A DNA stretch of 64,000 nucleotides from Pseudomonas sp. LRP2-20 (GTDB lineage Bacteria > Pseudomonadota > Gammaproteobacteria > Pseudomonadales > Pseudomonadaceae), in the NCBI RefSeq assembly GCF_024349685.1, contig NZ_AP025944.1:1370001-1434000 (forward strand). Direction: 5' to 3'. Within the stretch, counting starts at the first letter, position 1. Each line of letters begins with the position of its first letter. The position numbers and the translations under genes are program-made. Positions 29,118 to 36,894 of this stretch are shown in pieces. The notes below the pieces were generated by a model that saw nothing but the letters and a program-made list of their open reading frames with translations, ran no database searches and was not told the origin of the DNA.

Positions 29118-29535
29118 GCAGTGTCTCCTTGAACCTGAGTGAGTGCCGAAATGGCATGTTGCGCACTCAGGTATAGAGCGCCAGGTGACGGGTGCAAATG
29201 CCAACGTTGACCTGTTCACGTTTTGGACGTTCGGGTGCCGCGGCTTTGTGAGGTTGTTCACGTGCCACACCAGGATAGATGTTCCCCCGGCGTGACAACC
29301 TGCCGCTGGGGCAAATTGCCTACTTGACCTGGGGTTCATCAATTTGTTTGTGCTGGCATTTCGGTTACAATCGGCGAAACGATTCAGCTTTGTCGGTCAA
29401 TTCGACGAAAGCCTGAGTCGTTTTCTGGTTCTCTGGCTGCTGAACAATCAACTACAACAAGCCTGCGCTGAAGAACAAGGAATACTCTGGGCCAGCCACA
29501 GGCCCAACCTCCGTTCTACTGACTGGAATTGATCA
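29118..29535. other. intergenic region upstream of mqo
   Basis: About 420 nt separating the divergent BP74-like and mqo genes. A 62-codon frame at 29344-29532 lacks a ribosome binding site and looks like chance. AT-rich motifs around 29341-29371 (ending TTACAATC) are the likely mqo promoter zone, although hexamer spacing is poor. Confidence 0.5.
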
Positions 29536-31173
29536 ATGTTCAAGAAAGCTGGCAAGACCTTGCTGGGTCTGGCTGTCGCTGCGAGCTTCATGCAAGCGCA
29601 CGCCGCAGAAACCAAGAAAGTCGATGTGCTGCTGGTCGGCGGCGGCATCATGAGCTCCACCCTGGCCGTGTGGCTGCACGAGCTGGAGCCAAGCTGGTCG
29701 ATGGAAATGGTCGAGCGCCTGGACGGCGTCGCCGAAGAAAGCTCCAACGGCTGGAACAACGCCGGTACCGGCCACTCCGCGCTGGCCGAGCTGAACTACA
29801 CCCCGGAAGACAAAGACGGCAACGTCAACATCTCCAAGGCCATCGAAATCAACGAAGCCTTCCAGATCTCCCGCCAGTTCTGGTCGTGGCAGGTTCGTCA
29901 GGGCGTGCTGAAGAACCCGCACTCGTTCATCAACACCACCCCGCACATGAGCTTCGTCTGGGGCGATGACAACATCAAGTTCCTCAAGAAGCGTTACGAC
30001 GCGCTGCAGGCCAGCCCGCTGTTCCGCCCGATGCAGTACTCCGAGGACCACGCGCAGATCGCCAAGTGGGTCCCGCTGATGATGGAAGGCCGTGACCCGA
30101 ACCAGAAGCTGGCGGTCACCTGGACGCCCATCGGCACCGACGTCAACTTCGGCGAAATCACCCGCCAGTTCGTTGGCCACCTGCAGACCCAGAAAGGCTT
30201 CGAGCTGAAGCTGTCCAGCGAAGTGCAGGACATCACCCGCAACGAAGACGGCTCCTGGCACGTCGAGTACAAGAACCTCAAGGATGGGACCGAGTCGGCC
30301 ACCGACGCCAAGTTCCTGTTCATCGGTGCCGGCGGCGGCGCGCTGAAGCTGCTGCAGAAGTCGGGCATTCCTGAAGCCAAGGAATACGCAGGCTTCCCAG
30401 TGGGCGGTTCGTTCCTGGTAACCGAGAACCCGACCGTGGCCATGCAGCACATGGCCAAGGCCTACGGCATCGCCTCGACCGGTGCGCCACCCATGTCGGT
30501 ACCGCACCTGGACACCCGTGTGCTGGACGGCAAGCGCGTGATCCTGTTTGGCCCATTCGCTACCTTCTCGACCAAGTTCCTGAAGAACGGTTCGTACCTG
30601 GACCTGCTGAGCAGCACCACCACCCACAACGTGTGGCCGATGACCAAGGTCGGTATCGACCAGTACCCACTGGTCGAGTACCTCGCCGGTCAGCTGATGC
30701 TGTCGGATGACGACCGCTTCGAAGCCCTGCGCACCTACTTCCCGAACGCCAAGAAGGAAGACTGGAAGCTGTGGCAGGCCGGTCAGCGTGTGCAGATCAT
30801 CAAGCGTGACGAAGAGAAGGGCGGCGTACTGAAGCTGGGCACCGAAGTGGTGGCTTCCCAGGACCGCACTATCGCTGGCCTGCTGGGCGCCTCGCCAGGT
30901 GCCTCGACCGCCGCGCCGATCATGCTGAACGTGCTGGAAACCGTGTTCAAGGAAAAGGTCGCTACCCCTGAGTGGCAGGCCAAGATCAAGGAAATCGTAC
31001 CGAGCTACGGTACCAAGCTGAACGATTCGGCAGCGGCCACCCAGAAAGAGTGGAACTACACCGCTGAGGTGCTGCAGCTGGAGAAACCACCGGTGATCGA
31101 CGACAGCGTCGGTACCACCGTTGCGCCGAGCAAGCCGGTTGAAAGCAAACCCGAGAACGACATGGCGCTTTGA
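29536..31173 (+). CDS. mqo: malate:quinone oxidoreductase with N-terminal signal peptide
   Basis: A 545-residue FAD enzyme oxidising malate to oxaloacetate and passing electrons to quinone in the TCA cycle. The FAD motif is [13 protein letters not shown], followed by [22 protein letters not shown], the family signature. Unusually it starts with what looks like a Sec signal peptide ([20 protein letters not shown] then AHAAE), putting the FAD motif at about residue 33. A C-terminal tail of about 30 residues is rich in Pro, Lys and Val. Pseudomonas carries more than one Mqo; this appears to be the signal-bearing paralogue. A terminator follows. Confidence 0.93.
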   Translation: MFKKAGKTLLGLAVAASFMQAHAAETKKVDVLLVGGGIMSSTLAVWLHELEPSWSMEMVERLDGVAEESSNGWNNAGTGHSALAELNYTPEDKDGNVNISKAIEINEAFQISRQFWSWQVRQGVLKNPHSFINTTPHMSFVWGDDNIKFLKKRYDALQASPLFRPMQYSEDHAQIAKWVPLMMEGRDPNQKLAVTWTPIGTDVNFGEITRQFVGHLQTQKGFELKLSSEVQDITRNEDGSWHVEYKNLKDGTESATDAKFLFIGAGGGALKLLQKSGIPEAKEYAGFPVGGSFLVTENPTVAMQHMAKAYGIASTGAPPMSVPHLDTRVLDGKRVILFGPFATFSTKFLKNGSYLDLLSSTTTHNVWPMTKVGIDQYPLVEYLAGQLMLSDDDRFEALRTYFPNAKKEDWKLWQAGQRVQIIKRDEEKGGVLKLGTEVVASQDRTIAGLLGASPGASTAAPIMLNVLETVFKEKVATPEWQAKIKEIVPSYGTKLNDSAAATQKEWNYTAEVLQLEKPPVIDDSVGTTVAPSKPVESKPENDMAL

Positions 31174-31191
31174 TCAGGCGATGTGTGTGAG

Positions 31192-31224
31192 AAAAAGCCA
31201 CGGGTGACCCCCGTGGCTTTTTTT
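31192..31224. terminator. bidirectional terminator between mqo and the convergent operon
   Basis: AAAAAGCCACGGG-TGAC-CCCCGTGGCTTTTTTT. Symmetrical, with T runs on both strands, so it ends mqo from the left and the dioxygenase-azlCD-cupin operon from the right, whose last stop codon overlaps it. Confidence 0.93.
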
Positions 31225-31666
31225 ATGGCTGTTTCGGCATGTCGCTGTCGATGGCAAGCTCCTGCAGCACCTCGGTCAGGTTGAGGTCTACAGCCAGTGC
31301 CAGAAAACTCACGCCACCCTCGTCACTGACGGGGAACACTTTCGCCTCGGTGGCCGCCCTGAGCACCACCTGATCGCCGTGCATGACGTGCAGTTCCGTA
31401 CCATCGGCCATTTCCAGCTTCAAGCTTCCCGAAGTGGCGAACAGCAGCAGGTCGTTGTCCGTGCTCAAGTGCGCAGCTGCATGCAGGTGGCGGTACTCGG
31501 CGATCCAGCCATCGCGCAAGAACGTCTTGCTCAAGGCATAGGCCAGTGAGCACTCCAGCGACAGGTCAGCCATTTCATCGATCACCCGGTCACGTGGAAC
31601 CTTGGGCATCAGGCGGGAAAATTCACTCAGGTTGGTCAGGGTGACTTTCCGGCGAGCAAGGCTCAT
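31223..31666 (-). CDS. cupin-like small protein, last gene of the dioxygenase operon
   Basis: A 147-residue protein whose C-terminal half reads as a single cupin-type barrel (residues about 60-130: HLHAAAHLSTDNDLLLFATS, LEMADGTELHVMHGDQVVL). It keeps two histidines but not the full GX5HXHX3-4E metal motif. The N-terminus resembles a short helical segment. The start at 31666 is supported by AAAGGAAACC. It is downstream of azlD with a 26-nt gap. Such proteins often bind a small molecule; here perhaps the amino acid product of the operon. Specific role unknown. Confidence 0.65.
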   Translation of the reverse strand: MSLARRKVTLTNLSEFSRLMPKVPRDRVIDEMADLSLECSLAYALSKTFLRDGWIAEYRHLHAAAHLSTDNDLLLFATSGSLKLEMADGTELHVMHGDQVVLRAATEAKVFPVSDEGGVSFLALAVDLNLTEVLQELAIDSDMPKQP

Positions 31667-31692
31667 AGCGGTTTCCTTTTCACATCCGGGCC

Positions 31693-32013
31693 TCAAGCCA
31701 ACAGCGTGATCGCCACGTGCCCAGCAACGCCGGCACACACGCTGTAGATCAGGCTTCTCGACCAGAGTGCGACGATGACCACCGGAATGGCTGCCAGCAA
31801 GTCAGCATTCAGGCCCAGCAGCGAACCATCCTTGGCTACCAGCAGGGCCGGTACGGTGATGCTGGCGATGATTGCCACCGGCAGGTATTCAATGACGTCA
31901 TTGAACAGCTTGGGGGACTTCTCCATCTTCAACAGAAACGGTGTCGCGCGGGTCAGGTAGGTGATGGCAGCCATCAGCATCACCGCTGCGATCAGGTAGT
32001 TCTTTTCAGGCAT
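31693..32013 (-). CDS. azlD: AzlD domain transporter subunit
   Basis: A 106-residue membrane protein with four hydrophobic helices and the family pattern AAITYLTRATPFLL near the N-terminus. AzlD works with AzlC in branched-chain amino acid export. Its start codon lies inside the end of azlC (22-nt overlap), so the two are coupled. Length is typical. Confidence 0.9.
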   Translation of the reverse strand: MPEKNYLIAAVMLMAAITYLTRATPFLLKMEKSPKLFNDVIEYLPVAIIASITVPALLVAKDGSLLGLNADLLAAIPVVIVALWSRSLIYSVCAGVAGHVAITLLA

Positions 32014-32693
32014 AACCCGGCTCCACAGCCTACGGCGGTTGCGATGAATACGTTGAGGGGCGAGGGCGCAAACATGTTCAGCAGGCACGTGGTAACGATC
32101 ACCACCAACGCGATGATGGCTTTGGTGAAGGTGCTGCACAGCGATATCAGCACGAAGATCATCATGGCGGTCAGGGCATAGTCCAGCTTGAACTGGGAAA
32201 ACCGGTTCAATGCATCCGAGGCCACCGCACCAAACACCGCACCGGCGATCCAGCTGGCATGGCAATAGGTATTGAACTGCAGCAGATAACCAGGCGAGGT
32301 CGGCCTGCCGTTTTCCAGGCGTTGGCTGTGGAAGGCGAAGGACTCATCGGTCAGGCCGAACGCGTACAGCAACTTCTGCGGCTTGCTGATCGGCAGTTGT
32401 GCGCTGCGTTTGGACATGTACATCGCCATCAGCATGTGCCGCGAATTGATCAGCAAGGTCGACAAGGCAATGGTGATCAGCGGCGCGCTGCTGGTCATCA
32501 GTGCCAGGGCGGCGAACTGCGCTGCCCCGGCGTAGACGAACAGGCACATGGCGGCCGGCAGCCACAAGGGCAGGCCGGCGTTGATGCACATGACACCGAA
32601 CACGAAGCTGACGACGAAATAGCCGGTGACGATCGGCAGGGCGTCGACCAGGCTCTCCTTGCGCGAGGTGGTCAGCAACACCGACGAGGTCAC
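31992..32693 (-). CDS. azlC: AzlC family amino acid exporter subunit
   Basis: A 233-residue inner-membrane protein with about six to seven helices. AzlC/YgaZ proteins export branched-chain amino acids or methionine with the small AzlD/YgaH partner, encoded next. Recognisable segments: ALPIVTGYFVVSFVFGVMC, AGAAQFAALALM and LLINSRHMLMAMYMS. It overlaps the acetyltransferase gene by 4 nt upstream and azlD downstream. Confidence 0.9.
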   Translation of the reverse strand: MTSSVLLTTSRKESLVDALPIVTGYFVVSFVFGVMCINAGLPLWLPAAMCLFVYAGAAQFAALALMTSSAPLITIALSTLLINSRHMLMAMYMSKRSAQLPISKPQKLLYAFGLTDESFAFHSQRLENGRPTSPGYLLQFNTYCHASWIAGAVFGAVASDALNRFSQFKLDYALTAMMIFVLISLCSTFTKAIIALVVIVTTCLLNMFAPSPLNVFIATAVGCGAGLCLKRTT

Positions 32694-33172
32694 AGGTCGA
32701 CCTCGCAGGTGATTTCACCACGGGTTTGCAGGAAGCCTTGTTTCTGCCAGAAGCTCAGTGCGTTGACGTTGTCCTCTTCAACGAACAGAAACACCCGGCG
32801 AATACCGTGCTGGCGGAAGTCGCTGAGAATCGAATTGGCCAGTGAGGTGCCGATCCTGCTCTGGCGATAGTCCGGCGCCACCGCCATGTGGTTGATGGTA
32901 CCCCGGGTGCCCATCAAGCCCCCTGCGACCGCGCCGACGATGCTGCCGGTCTGGTTCTCGGCCACGTAGCAATAGGTGTGCTCGGTGCCGAGCAAACCCT
33001 TGAGCAGCCCTTCGTCCTGCCAGTCGCAGAACGAGGTCTCCTCGAAGCGGCGGAAGAAATCGACAATCTTGCGGGCCTGGAAGGGCGTGGCTTTCTTGAT
33101 GCTCAAGCCATTGATGTGTTCGGCCGGGAACAACTTCGGCGTCGTACCGATGTAACTAGTCGATAATGTCAT
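32690..33172 (-). CDS. GNAT family N-acetyltransferase
   Basis: A 160-residue enzyme with the acetyl-CoA binding motif YRQSRIGTSLA (residues about 101-111), following the beta-strand INHMAVAPDY, and the C-terminal VEEDNVNALSFWQKQGF typical of the fold. The start MTLSTSYIG lies 17 nt inside the dioxygenase gene, and the stop overlaps azlC. The position between an amino acid hydroxylase and an amino acid exporter suggests that it N-acetylates the same amino acid or a hydroxylated derivative, but the substrate cannot be read. Confidence 0.85.
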   Translation of the reverse strand: MTLSTSYIGTTPKLFPAEHINGLSIKKATPFQARKIVDFFRRFEETSFCDWQDEGLLKGLLGTEHTYCYVAENQTGSIVGAVAGGLMGTRGTINHMAVAPDYRQSRIGTSLANSILSDFRQHGIRRVFLFVEEDNVNALSFWQKQGFLQTRGEITCEVDL

Positions 33173-33902
33173 GCTCGCTGCCCGGTCGAGAGAAGGAAAT
33201 CGCGATGATCTGCCGATAGCCCATTTCAGAGTTACTCGGGTTGATCGCCGGCGTGACGTAGTGCTGCAGTTCGCGATCGAGGAAGTACGTGGTGTCGAGA
33301 ATATTCAGGTACGTGCCGGAATCGATCACATTCGACTGTTTGTCGTAGATCTTGCTGGTGGCACCCTCGACGTTGTGACGGCCCCAGAAGTGCACGCCGC
33401 TGAACGGATAACCGTCGCAGTGAATACCTTCTGGGGTGATTTCGATTTGCGCCCCTGGTTTGATCTCGATACGGATCTGGTGCACCTGGCATTGCCAGTT
33501 GACCGTGTGCAGCTCTTTGGGCAGCACAGCTTTATAAACGTCGAAATCCAGGCGAATCAGCGAGCGGAGTATCGGTGAGTTGAACACGTCGGCGGAAATG
33601 TCATCGAAATGGCGCGCCATGCCGCCGACATAGTTGTTGTGCGCCTCCGATTGTTCATAGGCACGGTGATTGAGCTGGCACAGCTCACCGGTGACCGGGT
33701 TGAAGTCGAAGTCACTGTAACGGCGGTAGCGGGTGCCTTTTTCAGCCTGGCCGTAATAACGGTCGATCCCCATCGTTTCCCAACTTTTGGAAAACTCGAC
33801 AAACTCTTTGAAACCGCCGTTCAACGTATAATCACTGCCCATGACGTTGACCGTCTTGTTTTGTCGCAGGGCAGCATCGATGTTTCTGTTAAGTGTCAGC
33901 AT
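33156..33902 (-). CDS. 2-oxoglutarate/Fe(II) dioxygenase, amino acid hydroxylase type (2OG-Fe_Oxy_2 family)
   Basis: A 248-residue protein resembling L-isoleucine 4-hydroxylase (IDO) of Bacillus and its relatives. The iron facial triad fits H161-x-D163 (IHCDGYPFSGV) and H214 (LQHYVTP); the 2OG-binding arginine fits R230 (GYRQIIAISFSRPG). The segment VHQIRIEIKPG before the triad is also family-like. These enzymes hydroxylate free aliphatic amino acids. I chose the ATG at 33902, with AAGAG spaced 6 nt upstream; an ATG at 33908 would abut that site. First gene of the five-gene operon, divergent from a LysR regulator. Confidence 0.82.
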   Translation of the reverse strand: MLTLNRNIDAALRQNKTVNVMGSDYTLNGGFKEFVEFSKSWETMGIDRYYGQAEKGTRYRRYSDFDFNPVTGELCQLNHRAYEQSEAHNNYVGGMARHFDDISADVFNSPILRSLIRLDFDVYKAVLPKELHTVNWQCQVHQIRIEIKPGAQIEITPEGIHCDGYPFSGVHFWGRHNVEGATSKIYDKQSNVIDSGTYLNILDTTYFLDRELQHYVTPAINPSNSEMGYRQIIAISFSRPGSEHDIID

Positions 33903-34104
33903 GGCCATCTCTTCTTATTTAAAGCTGGCGAAAATCTAACAGTTGGAGTGCGCGCCGAAACTTCACTTTTTTTTGACGTGCCTCAACCGTTGCTTGCTAC
34001 CCGGCCGGCGTGCACCGTTAGTGGGCAGACAGTGCCGGCTGTTGTGCGTTATCCTCGTGGCTTTCGTAGGCGGTCTGCGTCAGCGGAATGGGGAGGGAGA
34101 TTGA
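33903..34104. promoter_or_regulatory. shared divergent promoter region
   Basis: About 200 nt between the dioxygenase operon and its presumed LysR regulator. The left third is AT-rich (TTATTTAAAG and TTCACTTTTTTTTGACG). Inverted GCCGGC blocks occur at about 34003-34008 and 34035-34040 (GGCCGGCG ... TGCCGGCT), possible halves of a regulator site. No TTGACA/TATAAT pair is clear. Confidence 0.4.
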
Positions 34105-34974
34105 ATGGACATCAAGGTGCTCAAAAACATCGTGAACGTCGCCCGAACGGGGTCGATCACCGATGCGGCCGAACAGGTGCATGTCACGGTCCAGGCCTTG
34201 GCCGCTCAGTTGAAAAAGCTCGAAGATCATTGCGGCTTCAAGTTGTTCGACCGGACCAACAAAGGGGTATCGCTGACCCAGGAAGGTGTGGGTATCCTGC
34301 CGCACGTCCTGGAAATCGTGCGCTCTTCCGAGCGCATGCAGTTGAAGATCAATCAGTTGCGCCAGAGCCGGAATCAGCGCCTGCCGTTGCGCGTTGCCTT
34401 GAACAGCACGCTGTCGATGGAAATCAACCAGCAGATCATGGCCGGCGTGGTCAGCAAGTTGTCAGGCTACAACCCTATCTTCAGTTGCTCGGAATCGCCC
34501 GACAACCTGACCAAGCTGGCCAAGGACGAAGCGGACATGGTGGTGGTGCTGGGCGACAGTGTTCCCGAGAACTATCATTCGGTACCGCTCAAGGGCTTGC
34601 GCATCGAAGTCGTCGCCTCGTCTTCCAGCAATGACCGTTCAGCGCCCTGTGCGGTGATCAAGCCATTGCCCGAGTGCCCATATTCCTCGATTTTCTCCCG
34701 CTTCGCCGAGCGCCGGCCCGGCATGCTGGAGGCTGCAACCGTGTTCCACTCCGGCAGTGAGATCGTCAGTGTTTCCATGATCAAGAGCTTTGGCGGCGTG
34801 GGTGTGCTGTCGCGTGCGGTTGCCGAGGCCAACGAACTGTCCATCTGGCCTGGCTTCTCCGATTTTCTCGATGTGTACCTGATCATGAAAGAGCCGTGGA
34901 TCATCGAAGAAGAGTTCACGCTGTTCGGCGCGATACCCACACCCATACGCAGTTTTGACGCCATCAGCGCCTGA
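34105..34974 (+). CDS. LysR family transcriptional regulator
   Basis: A 289-residue protein with an N-terminal helix-turn-helix (VARTGSITDAAEQVHVTVQA, residues 13-32) and a periplasmic-binding-protein-like effector domain. The start is supported by GGGAGGGAGATTGA. It is transcribed away from the dioxygenase-GNAT-AzlCD operon, the usual position of a LysR activator for its neighbour. The effector is probably the amino acid the operon handles; that is inference. Confidence 0.9.
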   Translation: MDIKVLKNIVNVARTGSITDAAEQVHVTVQALAAQLKKLEDHCGFKLFDRTNKGVSLTQEGVGILPHVLEIVRSSERMQLKINQLRQSRNQRLPLRVALNSTLSMEINQQIMAGVVSKLSGYNPIFSCSESPDNLTKLAKDEADMVVVLGDSVPENYHSVPLKGLRIEVVASSSSNDRSAPCAVIKPLPECPYSSIFSRFAERRPGMLEAATVFHSGSEIVSVSMIKSFGGVGVLSRAVAEANELSIWPGFSDFLDVYLIMKEPWIIEEEFTLFGAIPTPIRSFDAISA

Positions 34975-34992
34975 CTTTGCAGGGCCGCACGC

Positions 34993-35022
34993 AGAAGCCA
35001 CCGGGGAACCTGTGGCTTCTTG
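34993..35022 (+). terminator. terminator after the LysR gene
   Basis: AGAAGCCAC-CGGGGAACCT-GTGGCTTCT followed by TGCTTTC. Moderate stem and weak T tract. Confidence 0.6.
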
Positions 35023-35130
35023 CTTTCAGCGGATAGACCATTGATCGGAATATCGTCGTCGGCCCGATAAAAACATATTTTGATGCTTAAATTAATCTTG
35101 TCAGTCGATCCCCTCCAGGAGGGTGCCGTC

Positions 35131-35775
35131 ATGAACATCAAGATTGCCGCCTTACTGCTGCTCGCCCTGTGCGCCCAGCCGGCATGGAGCCAAAGCTACT
35201 CCTACTCCTCTGCAACCCCCGCCGCCAAACCCGCTGAATCCGCTGCAATGACCATGCGCATGGCCCTGCGCGATCTGTGGGGCGAGCACATCTTCTGGGT
35301 ACGCAACTATGCCGTCGCCAACCAGGCCGGCAATGCCAAGCAGGCCGCAGTCGCCGCCAACGAAGTGGTGGCCGACGCCACCAGGATCGCCAACAGCATC
35401 GCCCCGCTGTACGGTCAGGCCGCCGCCGACCAGTTGCTCAAGCTGCTTGCCGGCCACTGGGGGGCGATCAAGCATTACAGCGATGCCACCGTGGCCAAGG
35501 ACAAGAAGGGCCAGCAGGCTGCCGTCAACGACCTGGGCAGCAATGCCAAAGCCATAGCCGCGTTCCTGGCCAACGCCAACCCGAACCTGCCGGAGCAGAC
35601 CCTGCTGACCTTGCTCAGCGCCCACGGTGGCCACCACGTGGCGCAGATCGATCAGCTGGCCGCCGGTGACTACGCTGGCGAGGCGCGCACCTGGGCGATG
35701 ATGCGCGAGCATATCCTGACCTTGTCCGACGCCCTCACGGCGGCACTGGTCAAGCAGTTCCCGGACAAGTTCTGA
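35131..35775 (+). CDS. His-rich helical periplasmic protein of unknown function
   Basis: A 214-residue protein with a signal peptide (MNIKIAALLLLALCAQPAWS, residues 1-20) and a wholly helical mature part. Two similar halves are suggested: each pairs a helix bearing Trp/His (LWGEHIFWVRNYAV; LLSAHGGHHVAQI) with a second His-bearing helix (GHWGAIKHYSDA; MMREHILTLSDAL). The histidines line up as if to bind metal or heme in a four-helix bundle, but no known motif is met. ATG after CCAGGAGGGTGCC. The stop overlaps the start of the four-Cys regulator (TGATG), so the two are coupled. Confidence 0.72.
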   Translation: MNIKIAALLLLALCAQPAWSQSYSYSSATPAAKPAESAAMTMRMALRDLWGEHIFWVRNYAVANQAGNAKQAAVAANEVVADATRIANSIAPLYGQAAADQLLKLLAGHWGAIKHYSDATVAKDKKGQQAAVNDLGSNAKAIAAFLANANPNLPEQTLLTLLSAHGGHHVAQIDQLAAGDYAGEARTWAMMREHILTLSDALTAALVKQFPDKF

Positions 35776-36386
35776 TGCTCGAAGGCCTGGGTCGTACGCA
35801 ACAGGACCTGCTCCACGCGTTGCTGCATCAGCCAGCCGGCATGAGCATCGACGAGCTGGCGCAGGCCCTGGCCGTTACCCGCACGGCGGTGCGCCAGCAC
35901 CTGGCCGCACTGGAGCGCGACGGCCTGGTCAAGCGCGGCGCTACCCGGCCCACCGGGCGCCGGCCGGAGCAATTGCACCAGCTGACCGAGCATGGCCGCG
36001 AGTTGTTTCCACGGCAGTATCCACTGCTGGCCAACCTGCTGATTGGCGAAGTGGCTGGCTTGATGGGGCAGGACGCCTTGATGGCGCTGATGCGTCGGCT
36101 TGGGCGCATGCTGGCGGCGGACATGGAGCCTGAGGTGGTGGATGAAGCGCGGATCGTCGAGCACATGAATGCGGCGGGGTACGAAGCCGAGGTGTTTTTC
36201 CGTTCTTCAGGCGAGCCGCAGATCGTGGCGCACAATTGCGTATTTCATCACCTGGCCAAGGCGCATCCAGTGGTGTGCGAGCTGGATCTGGCCTTGATCG
36301 GCACGCTCGGCGGCGCCGAGGTCAGCCATGAGGAATGCATGTTGAGGGGCGGGCAGGTGTGCCGGTTTGCCCTGCGCAAGGAGTGA
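35775..36386 (+). CDS. HTH transcriptional regulator with C-terminal four-cysteine (Fe-S type) site
   Basis: A 203-residue protein. The N-terminus is a winged helix-turn-helix (SIDELAQALAVTRTAVRQHL, residues 24-43). The C-terminal half carries four cysteines at 155, 168, 188 and 196, in the pattern C-X12-C-X19-C-X7-C. The C-X12-C spacing equals that of the SufR family of [4Fe-4S] repressors; the rest differs. I infer a redox or iron-sulfur sensing regulator. It is coupled to the gene for the His-rich periplasmic protein and is probably its regulator. Confidence 0.8.
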   Translation: MLEGLGRTQQDLLHALLHQPAGMSIDELAQALAVTRTAVRQHLAALERDGLVKRGATRPTGRRPEQLHQLTEHGRELFPRQYPLLANLLIGEVAGLMGQDALMALMRRLGRMLAADMEPEVVDEARIVEHMNAAGYEAEVFFRSSGEPQIVAHNCVFHHLAKAHPVVCELDLALIGTLGGAEVSHEECMLRGGQVCRFALRKE

Positions 36387-36391
36387 TGTTG

Positions 36392-36501
36392 CCTGTACTG
36401 GCCTCTTCGCGGGTAAACCCGCTCCCACAGGTACGGCGCTGCCCTCTGGCTTTGCACTTTCCTTGTGGGAGCGGGTTTACCCGCGAAGAGGCCAGTACAG
36501 G
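36392..36501. repeat. REP palindromic pair with extended arms
   Basis: Arms 36392-36431 and 36462-36501; besides the core they share an outer CCTGTACTGG/CCAGTACAGG stem. Lies between the convergent regulator gene and arsR-like gene. Confidence 0.9.
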
Positions 36502-36507
36502 CTGAAA

Positions 36508-36843
36508 TCAGTTCTGCCGCAGTATGCAGTCCAGCAACCCTGGAAACCGCTCGGCCAGCATTTCGCTGCGCAGCGAATTCATGTGGGTGGTCCCGACATT
36601 GCGGGTATGCACCAACCCCGCATCACGCAACACGCGAAAATGGTGCGACATGCTCGACTTCGGCCGCCCGCCATCGAGCTCGCCGCAGCTGGCCTCGGCC
36701 ACGCCGGCCAGGTGGCGGACGATGCCCAGGCGCACCGGGTCGCTCAGTGCATAGAGCACACGCTCGAGAATCAGGTCTTCAGGGTTGGGATGTTGGTAGG
36801 CTCGCATGACCGACATGATAACGGGGGTTTCATTAATTGCCAT
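36508..36843 (-). CDS. ArsR family regulator, divergent from xenA
   Basis: A 111-residue winged helix protein (ALSDPVRLGIVRHLAG and KSSMSHHFRVLRDAGLV, the recognition helix). Only one Cys lies near the DNA-binding domain (EASCGELDGG) and one near the C-terminus, so a standard ArsR metal site is not evident. The start codon lies on the edge of a palindrome between it and xenA. Likely an organic or redox-ligand-responsive repressor of xenA; inferred from position. Confidence 0.88.
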   Translation of the reverse strand: MAINETPVIMSVMRAYQHPNPEDLILERVLYALSDPVRLGIVRHLAGVAEASCGELDGGRPKSSMSHHFRVLRDAGLVHTRNVGTTHMNSLRSEMLAERFPGLLDCILRQN

Positions 36844-36865
36844 AGTTCGATTATGATCGAACTAT
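36842..36865. promoter_or_regulatory. palindromic operator in the arsR-like/xenA intergenic region
   Basis: A 24-bp near-perfect palindrome; its 20-bp core is AGTTCGATTATGATCGAACT (36844-36863). Only the two central pairs break symmetry. It overlaps the ArsR-type start codon and lies 29 nt before xenA, so a bound dimer would affect both genes. The half-site AGTTCGAT fits no motif I can name. Confidence 0.8.
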
Positions 36866-36894
36866 CGTATTCAGATGATCCTCGGAGTTTGCCC

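Noticed and set aside
29344..29532. 62-codon frame before mqo
   Set aside because: No ribosome binding site, not protein-like, and it lies where the mqo promoter should be.
33903..34104. A definite LysR binding site (T-N11-A) upstream of the dioxygenase operon
   Set aside because: Several weak T-N11-A matches occur by chance; none is clearly better than the rest, so only the general region is reported.
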